Assembly: GCA_011524615.1 (NCBI GenBank) | Contig: WTJZ01000014.1 | Coordinates: 1 to 11,465, forward strand | Reading direction: 5' to 3' | DNA: 11,465 nt | Origin: Akkermansiaceae bacterium | GTDB taxonomy: Bacteria > Verrucomicrobiota > Verrucomicrobiia > Verrucomicrobiales > Akkermansiaceae | Shown: positions 5,825 through 11,465 of the stretch, piece by piece | Layout of the letters: each line of letters starts with the position of its first letter | Numbering within the stretch: the first letter of the stretch is position 1 | Program-made: the position numbers and the translations under genes | Notes under the pieces: generated by a model | What the model was told of the DNA's origin: nothing | Seen by the model: only the letters and a program-made list of their open reading frames with translations | Database searches by the model: none

Positions 5825-6412
5825 ATGAAAACTACACAAGCAGTGGCGACCCTTGCGGCCACTTTAATAACTATTGTATCGCTCACGGGTAGAGTGAATG
5901 CGGCATTAACGATTACCTGGTCACAGGTGGGAGCTGATGTCGTAGCCGTCTCAAGTGGCTCCCTCAGTGAGCCTGCTTCATTTGACTATGAAGCTCTTAA
6001 CTACGGTCCTAGCTCATATGTTTATGGCGCGGGGGCATATATAGGAGAGCGTCCAGATCAATCGGATATCTGGAACGGGACGGACGTAGGTTCGTTCGTG
6101 GCTACATACTCTACTGCCTCATCAAGCACTGGCTTGTATGTCGGTCTAGGAGTAGCTGTGAATGGCGCAGTAGTAGATGCGACCTATGTCTATGGTTCAG
6201 AGTTGTCATCGAGTTCGACATGGTTATCTACGACCTTAGCTGCTCTAGGGTTGTCTGCAGCGGATGATTACCGCCAGATCACCTACAGTACTGCGAGTGG
6301 AGGTACTGATACTCTTACGCTTAGAGTTGCTGCAGTTCCTGAGCCTAATTCGGTGGCGTTCATGGGATTGGCAGGGTTATGTGTAGTCGTGCGACGACAC
6401 AGAAGAGCTTAG
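5825..6412 (+). CDS. PEP-CTERM sorting-domain protein, exported
   Basis: The 195-residue product has a Sec signal peptide (about residues 1-26, cleavage after RVNA). The body is rich in Ser, Thr, Gly, Ala and Tyr and looks beta-rich. The C-terminal tail has the three-part PEP-CTERM signal: VPEPNS, a hydrophobic segment (VAFMGLAGLCVVV), then RRHRRA. In this system exosortase recognises the tail, cleaves it and releases the protein to the surface or into extracellular polysaccharide. The exosortase gene is not in the window. The body starts ALTITWSQVGADVVAVSSGSL, like many small PEP-CTERM proteins of unknown role. It is flanked by a HAD phosphatase upstream and an envelope hydrolase-like lipoprotein downstream. 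The 126-base gap after it holds a stem-loop, so it is probably its own transcription unit or the end of one. Confidence 0.9.
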   Translation: MKTTQAVATLAATLITIVSLTGRVNAALTITWSQVGADVVAVSSGSLSEPASFDYEALNYGPSSYVYGAGAYIGERPDQSDIWNGTDVGSFVATYSTASSSTGLYVGLGVAVNGAVVDATYVYGSELSSSSTWLSTTLAALGLSAADDYRQITYSTASGGTDTLTLRVAAVPEPNSVAFMGLAGLCVVVRRHRRA

Positions 6413-6423
6413 AATATGATGAT

Positions 6424-6453
6424 CGTGCCGTTCCACTACTGGGGAGCGGTACG
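6424..6453 (+). terminator. Long stem-loop after the PEP-CTERM gene
   Basis: CGTGCCGTTCC (6424-6434) pairs with GGAGCGGTACG (6443-6453) over 11 base pairs, two of them G-U wobbles, with the loop ACTACTGG. It lies 12 bases after the stop codon, where a terminator or 3' protective hairpin belongs. No T-run follows, so it is not a classic intrinsic terminator. The G-U pairs imply that it acts as RNA of the plus strand. Confidence 0.5.
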
Positions 6454-6537
6454 CGTGGTCTGTGATGACTGGGGGCGGATAGTATTTCTCCTTAAGACTG
6501 GATTTTTTTTAGCAAAAGAGTAAGAGGGTGATACATC

Positions 6538-7983
6538 ATGAAGCGCTCACTTTCTCACATTCTTGGAATCGTCTCATTAGCCCTGCTGTTCGTCGGGTGT
6601 ACAGGTGCTCCGATCGTCTCTGCTCAGGAGAATCTGGAGCGCTCGGGCGCGGCAAACGGGGTGCCTGGCTTCCCCACTGAGTTTAGGGGCGCGTGGTCAG
6701 CGTGTGTCTATAACATTGATTGGCCGAGTAAGGCAGGGTTGAGTGCGAGTACACAGAAGGCTCAGTTAGTTCAGATGCTCGACAAGATGGCAGCATTGAA
6801 TATGAATGCCATCATCTTTCAGGTGCGCCCTCAGGCTGATGCGGTCTATTATTCTGCGCTCGAACCATGGAGTGGCTGGGTCTCAGGGCAGATGGGGCGT
6901 TCCCCAGGGTATGACCCTCTGCAGTATTGTATCCAGCAGGCGCATGCGCGTGGGATAGAGGTACATGCGTGGTTTAACCCCTTTAGAGCCTCACCGAATA
7001 AGAATAAGTATGCGAGCGCATCTCACATTTCGCGCTCTGCTCCGCATCTAGTGAAGCAGTATGGGGACTACCTCGTCATGGATATCTCACGGGCGGAGGT
7101 CAGACAGCATGCGCTGAATGTCATGATGGATGTGGTCAGACGTTATGACATCGATGGAGTCCACCTGGATGACTACTTCTACCCGTACCCTAAGAAGGGC
7201 TTGGGTGACTTCCCTGATGGGCGCAGTCCGTCTCAGCGTCGCGCGTATATCGATCAGTATGTTTCCTCCCTCTATTCCTCAGTGAAGGGGACGAAGCCAT
7301 GGGTACGAGTGGGGATCTCGCCCTTCGGGATCTGGAAGCCTGGAGTACCTAGTGGGGTCGAGGCTAATGTGAGTGCCTATGACCAGCTGGCCTGCGATGC
7401 ACCTAAGTGGTTGCGCAATGGTTGGGTCGACTACATGATGCCTCAGTTATATTGGAGAGACCACTCCGCTCAGAGTTATTCTAAGCTCCTCTCCTGGTGG
7501 CGAGGCCAAGGCAGTCGCCCTGTCTGGCCAGGCATCGCGACGAGCCGCATTAATTCCTCCGAGGATCCAGGGAGACCAGCCAGTGAGATCACACATCAGG
7601 TGCAACTCTCACGTACGGTGGGGAGGAACTGGGTCGGACATGCTCACTGGAGCGCTAAGGCTCTCATGCAGAACCGTGGAGGGATCAGTACTCAGTTATC
7701 GAGAGGGGCGTACGCCTATCCAGCGCTAGTGCCCCCGATGCCATGGATCGCTAGTGCCGCTCCACCAGTACCTGCAGGGCGTTATTCTAGAGGGCGTCTC
7801 ACCTGGTCGACACAGGACGCATCTAAGGTAGCGATTCAGGTGCTGTCACAAGGGCAGTGGATTCCTTATCGCGTAGTACCAGCGTACCTCGAGTCGGTCG
7901 GAATCCCGACCTCTGCAGAGGCGGTTGCTATTAGATCCGTGAACCGCTATGGTCAAACTTCTGCACCAATCGTTCTCCGATGA
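6538..7983 (+). CDS. GHL10-family glycoside-hydrolase-like lipoprotein (DigH/YddW/YngK-like)
   Basis: The 481-residue protein starts with a signal peptide and a likely lipobox ending FVGC (C21), so it is probably lipid-anchored in the envelope. Residues 48-390 form a GHL10 (DUF187-type) TIM-barrel domain: FRGAWSACVYNIDWPS (49-64), NAIIFQVRPQADAVYYS (90-106), EPWSGW (109-114), VHAWFNPFRA (142-151), IDGVHLDDYFYPYP (205-218), and VDYMMPQLYW (297-306). The acidic cluster DGVHLDD is the likely active-site region. Residues 395-481 look like a fibronectin-III-type module. Escherichia coli DigH (formerly YddW), a member of this family, hydrolyses denuded peptidoglycan glycan strands at the division site. 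A similar cell-wall role is inferred here, but other glycan substrates are possible. GAGGG lies 9 bases before the ATG, supporting the start. No protein-breaking change was seen. Confidence 0.9.
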   Translation: MKRSLSHILGIVSLALLFVGCTGAPIVSAQENLERSGAANGVPGFPTEFRGAWSACVYNIDWPSKAGLSASTQKAQLVQMLDKMAALNMNAIIFQVRPQADAVYYSALEPWSGWVSGQMGRSPGYDPLQYCIQQAHARGIEVHAWFNPFRASPNKNKYASASHISRSAPHLVKQYGDYLVMDISRAEVRQHALNVMMDVVRRYDIDGVHLDDYFYPYPKKGLGDFPDGRSPSQRRAYIDQYVSSLYSSVKGTKPWVRVGISPFGIWKPGVPSGVEANVSAYDQLACDAPKWLRNGWVDYMMPQLYWRDHSAQSYSKLLSWWRGQGSRPVWPGIATSRINSSEDPGRPASEITHQVQLSRTVGRNWVGHAHWSAKALMQNRGGISTQLSRGAYAYPALVPPMPWIASAAPPVPAGRYSRGRLTWSTQDASKVAIQVLSQGQWIPYRVVPAYLESVGIPTSAEAVAIRSVNRYGQTSAPIVLR

Positions 7984-8060
7984 TCATTGACAGATGATGA
8001 ACTCCATCAGCGACGCTTACTACTTCAGCACAGAACAAATCACTTACGAAATCAGATAGA

Positions 8061-8708
8061 ATGAAAAAAATACTAGGAATCGACAGTAAGAGTAGAATTA
8101 AGACATTTTTCGCTTGTTTATTAATAAGTGGAATCAGTACTAACATAGCATGTTCCGAGGAGAAATCAGCGGAGACATCCCATCCTAAACAAACATCCTT
8201 AATGAATCCTTCTGTAAAAATTGAAACAAGTCTTGGTGATATCGTAGTAGAACTCAACGCTGAGAAGGCACCACTGACCGTTAAGAACTTCCTAAGTTAC
8301 GTTGATGACAAATTTTACGACGGGACTGTGTTTCACCGAGTGATCAAGAACTTCATGATCCAAGGGGGCGGAATGGTCTCAGAGGGTGGTAGCTTCCAAG
8401 AGAAGGATACAAAGGCACCAATCACGAATGAGTCGAGCAATGGACTCAAGAACGACCGTGGCACAATCGCGATGGCTCGTACCAATGACCTTAATTCAGC
8501 AACTTCTCAGTTCTTCATTAACGTGGTCGACAATAATGGTCTGAACCACGGAGGCCCATACGGTGGTTATGCCGTCTTTGGTAAGGTAACCTCCGGAATG
8601 GATGTCGTCGATGAGATCCGTGCAGTAAAGACAGGGAACAAGGGATACTACCAAGATGTCCCAATGAAGGACGTGACAATCGTGTCGATTAGCAAGATCG
8701 AGGAATAA
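8061..8708 (+). CDS. Cyclophilin-type peptidyl-prolyl cis-trans isomerase, exported
   Basis: The 215-residue protein catalyses isomerisation of Xaa-Pro bonds and so helps proteins fold. Residues 1-30 are a signal sequence with a long basic start and a hydrophobic core (FFACLLISGI). It ends NIAC, a poor lipobox because Asn stands at -3, so it is either a periplasmic protein or a lipoprotein. A linker (31-50) leads to the cyclophilin domain: VKIETSLGDIVVEL (52-65), FHRVIKNFMIQGG (91-103) with catalytic R93, F98 and Q101, then NESSNGLKNDRGTIAMAR (123-140), SQFFINVV (149-156), and YAVFGKVTSGMDVVDEI (170-186). All catalytic residues visible to me are present. The first 60 codons are AT-rich compared with the catalytic part. 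No good ribosome binding site precedes the ATG. The upstream gap is 77 bases. Confidence 0.93.
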   Translation: MKKILGIDSKSRIKTFFACLLISGISTNIACSEEKSAETSHPKQTSLMNPSVKIETSLGDIVVELNAEKAPLTVKNFLSYVDDKFYDGTVFHRVIKNFMIQGGGMVSEGGSFQEKDTKAPITNESSNGLKNDRGTIAMARTNDLNSATSQFFINVVDNNGLNHGGPYGGYAVFGKVTSGMDVVDEIRAVKTGNKGYYQDVPMKDVTIVSISKIEE

Positions 8709-8751
8709 AAGCTTGCTCAATAGCTAAAGAAATAGCCATAACCAGCGTAGC

Positions 8752-9486
8752 ATGTACGTATTACCTTACATCCTACCGGTTGTGGCTTTTTTATTGGGAT
8801 CTATTCCATTCGGCCTCTATATCGCTAATTCTAAAGGCATTGACATCCGCAATGCAGGCTCTGGGAACATCGGAGCGACCAATGTCTTTCGCGTTGTGGG
8901 GAAGAAGCACGGGTTGATTTGTTTCTTCCTAGATGTCTTAAAGGGGGCTGTACCTGTTCTATTAGCGGTGAACCTCCTCGGGATCGAGGGTAAGAGTCCG
9001 TTGACAGAGTTCGACTTTCTAGAGTCACTACGTACAGTTTACCCATCAGATAAGCAGACCTTTATCCAAGCGATGCAAGTGCTGACAGGCTTATGCGCTG
9101 TTCTAGGGCATAATTACTCGCCTTGGGTTGGCTTCAAAGGGGGGAAAGGAATCGCGACCACCGCAGGTGTGATTCTGGCACTCATGCCGATTGGGTTCCT
9201 TATTCTTATTGCCTTTTGGGCCTTACTCACCTTTACGACGCGCTACGTAGCAGTCGGTAGTGTAGCGGCATCGATAGCCTTTCCTCTGATTGTCTTCTGG
9301 GGGGCGAACCATCACCACGTGGATAATGATAAGTCTCTTCCTTCCCTCTGGGAGGCGGGTACGTATAATAAGCCTCTCCTCATCTTTGCGATCGTGGCAG
9401 GCACCTTGGCGACGTGGAAGCACCGTGCGAACATTAAGCGTCTCATGAATGGGACAGAGAACAGATTCGGTAAGAAGAAAAGCTAA
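8752..9486 (+). CDS. plsY: Acyl-phosphate:glycerol-3-phosphate acyltransferase PlsY
   Basis: PlsY is an inner-membrane enzyme that transfers an acyl chain from acyl-phosphate (made by PlsX) to glycerol-3-phosphate, giving lysophosphatidic acid. The family motifs are clear: GSIPFGLYIAN (16-26) and IRNAGSGNIGATNVFRVVG (32-50), then GHNYSPWVGFKGGKGIATTAGV (119-140, the acyl-phosphate loop), and WKHRANIKRLMNGTENRF (222-239). Several hydrophobic membrane segments alternate with these. At 244 residues it is about 40 longer than the Escherichia coli type (about 205). The extra length sits in loops around residues 78-105 and 185-207, the latter with HHHVDND. The stop TAA overlaps the gpsA ATG by one base (TAATG), indicating tight operon coupling with the enzyme that makes its substrate. 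No clear ribosome binding site precedes the ATG. Confidence 0.96.
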   Translation: MYVLPYILPVVAFLLGSIPFGLYIANSKGIDIRNAGSGNIGATNVFRVVGKKHGLICFFLDVLKGAVPVLLAVNLLGIEGKSPLTEFDFLESLRTVYPSDKQTFIQAMQVLTGLCAVLGHNYSPWVGFKGGKGIATTAGVILALMPIGFLILIAFWALLTFTTRYVAVGSVAASIAFPLIVFWGANHHHVDNDKSLPSLWEAGTYNKPLLIFAIVAGTLATWKHRANIKRLMNGTENRFGKKKS

Positions 9487-10481
9487 TGGACGCTCATGTT
9501 GCTGTGATCGGAGCGGGGTCGTGGGGGACTGCGCTAGCGCATCTCGTCGCGCCAAATGTACAGAAGGTGACTCTGATCGCACGGAGTGCAGATCAGGTGC
9601 GAGCTATCAATGAGGAGCGACGTAATCCTAAGTACCTCACTGGGTTGGAGCTACATCCTCATTTGACCGCGTCGACCTCCTTGGCGGATGTGCAGGGAGC
9701 AGATGTGATCGTACTCGGTGTGCCGACCTCTGTTACCAGAGATACTGCAGAACAGCTCCAGGCTCTCGGACTCTCCTCTGACACGGTATTAGTATCCGTT
9801 GCTAAGGGGATCGAGCGAGGTACTGGCCTCCGCATGTCGGAGGTGATTCAAGATGTCTTACCTGATCATCAAGTAGCGGTGCTCTCTGGGCCTAATCATG
9901 CGGAGGAGGTAGCGCTAGAGCTCCCGACTTGCACGGTGATCGGAGCACAGGATTCTACGGTGGCAGGTCGCTTGCAGGCTCTCTTTGCCTCGCCGACCTT
10001 TCGTAGCTACACAAGTGATGATCTGATCGGGATCGAGTGGGGTGGCGCGATTAAGAATATCTTTGCGATTGCAGCTGGGATCGCGGCCGGGCTGAAGCTG
10101 GGTGATAATGCAGTCTCAGCTTTGGTCACACGCGGATTGGCCGAGATGACACGATTAGGGAGTGCCTTCGGGGCTAAGGAGGCCACCTTCGCGGGACTGT
10201 CTGGTGTAGGGGATCTGATGACAACTTGTTTCTCTCCGCACTCTAGGAATAATCAAATCGGACTCGCACTGGCAGAAGGTCTCACTGTAGAGCAAGCTTG
10301 TGATCGGCTTGGCATGGTCGCAGAAGGGGTGAAAAATACTCAGTCTATCTACGAGCAAGCTCAGGAAAAAGGAGTCGATACTCCTCTCATCTCTGCGGTC
10401 TATGCCATCCTCTATCAAGGAGTGAAGCCTCAGGAGGCGCTCCACGCACTCTTCACGAGAGAGCTCAAGGCAGAGGGGTAG
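9486..10481 (+). CDS. gpsA: Glycerol-3-phosphate dehydrogenase [NAD(P)+]
   Basis: GpsA reduces dihydroxyacetone phosphate to sn-glycerol-3-phosphate, the backbone of phospholipids, in the cytoplasm. The 331-residue length is normal. Residues 5-21 form the dinucleotide-binding loop (VAVIGAGSWGTALAHLV). VAKGIE (105-110) and SGPNHAEEVA (134-143) follow. The catalytic region has IEWGGAIKNIFAIAAGI with the conserved lysine K190, and GLSGVGDLMTTCFSPHSRNN (237-256) with D243 and the substrate-binding R254 and N255. EGVKNT (280-285) closes the active site. The ATG shares one base with the plsY stop, and the end of plsY (AAGAAGAAAAG) offers a weak ribosome binding site, consistent with translational coupling. 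All key residues appear intact. Confidence 0.97.
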   Translation: MDAHVAVIGAGSWGTALAHLVAPNVQKVTLIARSADQVRAINEERRNPKYLTGLELHPHLTASTSLADVQGADVIVLGVPTSVTRDTAEQLQALGLSSDTVLVSVAKGIERGTGLRMSEVIQDVLPDHQVAVLSGPNHAEEVALELPTCTVIGAQDSTVAGRLQALFASPTFRSYTSDDLIGIEWGGAIKNIFAIAAGIAAGLKLGDNAVSALVTRGLAEMTRLGSAFGAKEATFAGLSGVGDLMTTCFSPHSRNNQIGLALAEGLTVEQACDRLGMVAEGVKNTQSIYEQAQEKGVDTPLISAVYAILYQGVKPQEALHALFTRELKAEG

Positions 10482-10561
10482 TTCAGCTCGCGGATGAGGC
10501 GCGTTACTTTAGAAAAATAAAATAAATTGCTTTTTTTGCGAAATTAGGCATTTTCGTGCAC
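10482..10561 (+). promoter_or_regulatory. AT-rich gap before parB with probable promoter
   Basis: The gap between gpsA and parB is strikingly AT-rich from about 10506 onward, with TAAAAT (10518-10523, 5 of 6 bases of the -10 consensus) and a run of seven T. No good -35 is seen at the expected distance, so the promoter call is weak. AGG at 10546-10548 lies 7 bases before a GTG (10556) and 13 before the ATG (10562), which leaves the parB start ambiguous by two codons. Confidence 0.35.
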
Positions 10562-11446
10562 ATGGCAAAGAAAGCACTTGGTAAAGGCTTAGGAGCGCTC
10601 ATCAAGCCCGTTCCATCGCAACCATCTGTCGGAGTGACCTCTGGAGATGGCGAGAGTGTGCACTATTTACCAATTGCAGAGGTAGTTCCGAGCCCTCGGA
10701 ACCCTCGAAAGATGTTTACAGAGGAGGAGATCTCGCAGCTAGGAGACTCGATTAGAGAGCATGGTATTATTCAGCCCCTGATCGTACGTCAGGTCTATGG
10801 GAAGTATGAGTTAATCGCTGGTGAACGTCGCTGGAGAGCCTCACAAGCGATCAACCTCAAGACAGTCCCTGCGATCGTGCGGGAGGCCTCTGACCAAGAT
10901 GTGATCGAGATGGCTCTCATCGAGAACCTACAGCGTCAGGATCTCAACCCGATCGAAGAGGCTGCAGGCTATCTCCGTCTCGCTCAAGAATTTGACCTCC
11001 GTCAGGAAGACATCGCTAAGCGGGTCGGTAAGTCACGTGCGAGTGTAGCGAACGCGATTCGCTTACTCGACTTACCCGATGAGTTACAGGCCTTCCTCGC
11101 TAAGGGGCAGATTACAGTCGGCCACGCGAAGGCGATCCTCGCCCTCAAGGATGAAGAGCATAAGAAGGCGGTGGCAGATCAAGTGATCCGCCAAAAGATG
11201 ACCGTGCGCCAAACCGAGAAGGCGGTGCAGGATATCAATACTCCAGCGGCTACTGCTCAGACCTCATCACAACCAAAGGCGGGGCTGAGTCCAGAGCTCG
11301 TAGAGGTACAGAACTCACTCAGAGATCACTTCTCTACATACGTCTCGATTGCTGACAATGGTAAGAAGGGTAAGATCGAGCTCGAGTACTATGGTGCAGA
11401 TGACCTCCAACGAATCCTAGACCTCCTAGGCCTTGGAGAATCCTGA
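10562..11446 (+). CDS. parB: Chromosome-partitioning protein ParB
   Basis: ParB binds parS sites near the origin, loads as a CTP-dependent sliding clamp and recruits ParA and SMC for chromosome segregation. The 294-residue protein begins with the ParA-contacting segment KKALGKGLGALI (3-14). The N-terminal ParB/Srx CTPase domain shows PSPRNPRK (43-50), GIIQPLIVR (68-76), the CTP-binding GERRWRA (87-93), and ENLQRQDLNPIEEA (121-134). The helix-turn-helix is QEDIAKRVGKSRASVANAI (148-166), followed by the linker and a C-terminal dimerisation domain (about 245-290, LEYYGADDLQRILDLL). Length and domains are complete. The start could also be GTG at 10556, adding Met-His. parA, usually just upstream of parB, is not here: gpsA precedes it by 80 bases instead. 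No convincing parS site was seen in the window. Confidence 0.97.
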   Translation: MAKKALGKGLGALIKPVPSQPSVGVTSGDGESVHYLPIAEVVPSPRNPRKMFTEEEISQLGDSIREHGIIQPLIVRQVYGKYELIAGERRWRASQAINLKTVPAIVREASDQDVIEMALIENLQRQDLNPIEEAAGYLRLAQEFDLRQEDIAKRVGKSRASVANAIRLLDLPDELQAFLAKGQITVGHAKAILALKDEEHKKAVADQVIRQKMTVRQTEKAVQDINTPAATAQTSSQPKAGLSPELVEVQNSLRDHFSTYVSIADNGKKGKIELEYYGADDLQRILDLLGLGES

Positions 11447-11465
11447 AGCCGTTACTGAGCGCTTA

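Noticed and set aside
6488..6510. Run of eight T (6503-6510) as a possible terminator before the GHL10 gene
   Set aside because: The only pairing before it is a three-base TCC/GGA stem, too weak for an intrinsic terminator.
7987..7992. Perfect -35 hexamer TTGACA upstream of the isomerase gene
   Set aside because: At 16-18 bases downstream no -10-like sequence is found, so a promoter cannot be supported.
8328..8343. TGTTTCAC resembling half of a parS site
   Set aside because: Only the left half matches TGTTTCACGTGAAACA, and it lies in the conserved cyclophilin coding motif VFHRV.
9318..9326. CGTGGATAA, one mismatch from a DnaA box on the minus strand (another near match at 5453-5461)
   Set aside because: These are isolated sites inside coding sequence without a cluster or AT-rich unwinding region, so no origin is claimed.
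10525..10546. AATTGC, T-run, GC, AATT as a possible gpsA terminator
   Set aside because: Pairing needs a two-base bulge and has only two G-C pairs; the T-run lies in the loop, not after the stem.

Overview
The window reads as a stretch of bacterial chromosome. The best guess at phylum is Verrucomicrobiota. The main clue is a secreted protein with a PEP-CTERM tail (VPEP, a hydrophobic segment, then RRHRRA), found together with a Gram-negative-type envelope gene set and weak or absent Shine-Dalgarno sequences at many starts. This is inference, because no rRNA gene is present. The core genes are GC-richer (33 of 60 bases are G or C at 9541-9600) than the left-hand block of unknown genes (22 of 60 at 1801-1860).

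Left part (1-2375). The first 76 bases hold the start of a minus-strand M20-family metallopeptidase that runs off the window. About 300 bases of non-coding DNA follow, with several inverted and direct repeats. Three plus-strand genes come next, each encoding a small protein with a signal peptide. The first two overlap by 8 bases. The second looks like a netrin/TIMP-type OB-fold protein. The first and third share a spaced motif pattern and may be distant paralogues.

Centre left (2376-4392). The minus-strand accB-accC operon encodes the biotin carrier and biotin carboxylase of acetyl-CoA carboxylase. It ends in a strong intrinsic terminator that works only on the minus strand. A 67-base divergent control region separates accB from trmB.

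Centre (4393-8708). All genes here are on the plus strand: trmB (tRNA m7G46 methyltransferase), a HAD-family phosphatase, a PEP-CTERM surface protein, a probable lipoprotein of the GHL10 / DigH-YddW-YngK glycoside-hydrolase-like family, and an exported cyclophilin-type peptidyl-prolyl isomerase.

Right part (8752-11446). plsY and gpsA overlap by one base. GpsA makes glycerol-3-phosphate and PlsY acylates it, giving the first committed steps of phospholipid synthesis. Together with accBC, which supplies malonyl-CoA for fatty acids, two parts of membrane-lipid synthesis lie within 8 kb. The window ends with a complete parB (chromosome segregation CTPase and DNA-binding protein) without parA in view.

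No tRNA, rRNA, CRISPR array, insertion sequence or phage gene was seen. The least explained part is the AT-richer block of secreted unknowns at 373-2375 and its repeat-rich leader. I see no clear evidence of a complete new defence or mobile system.
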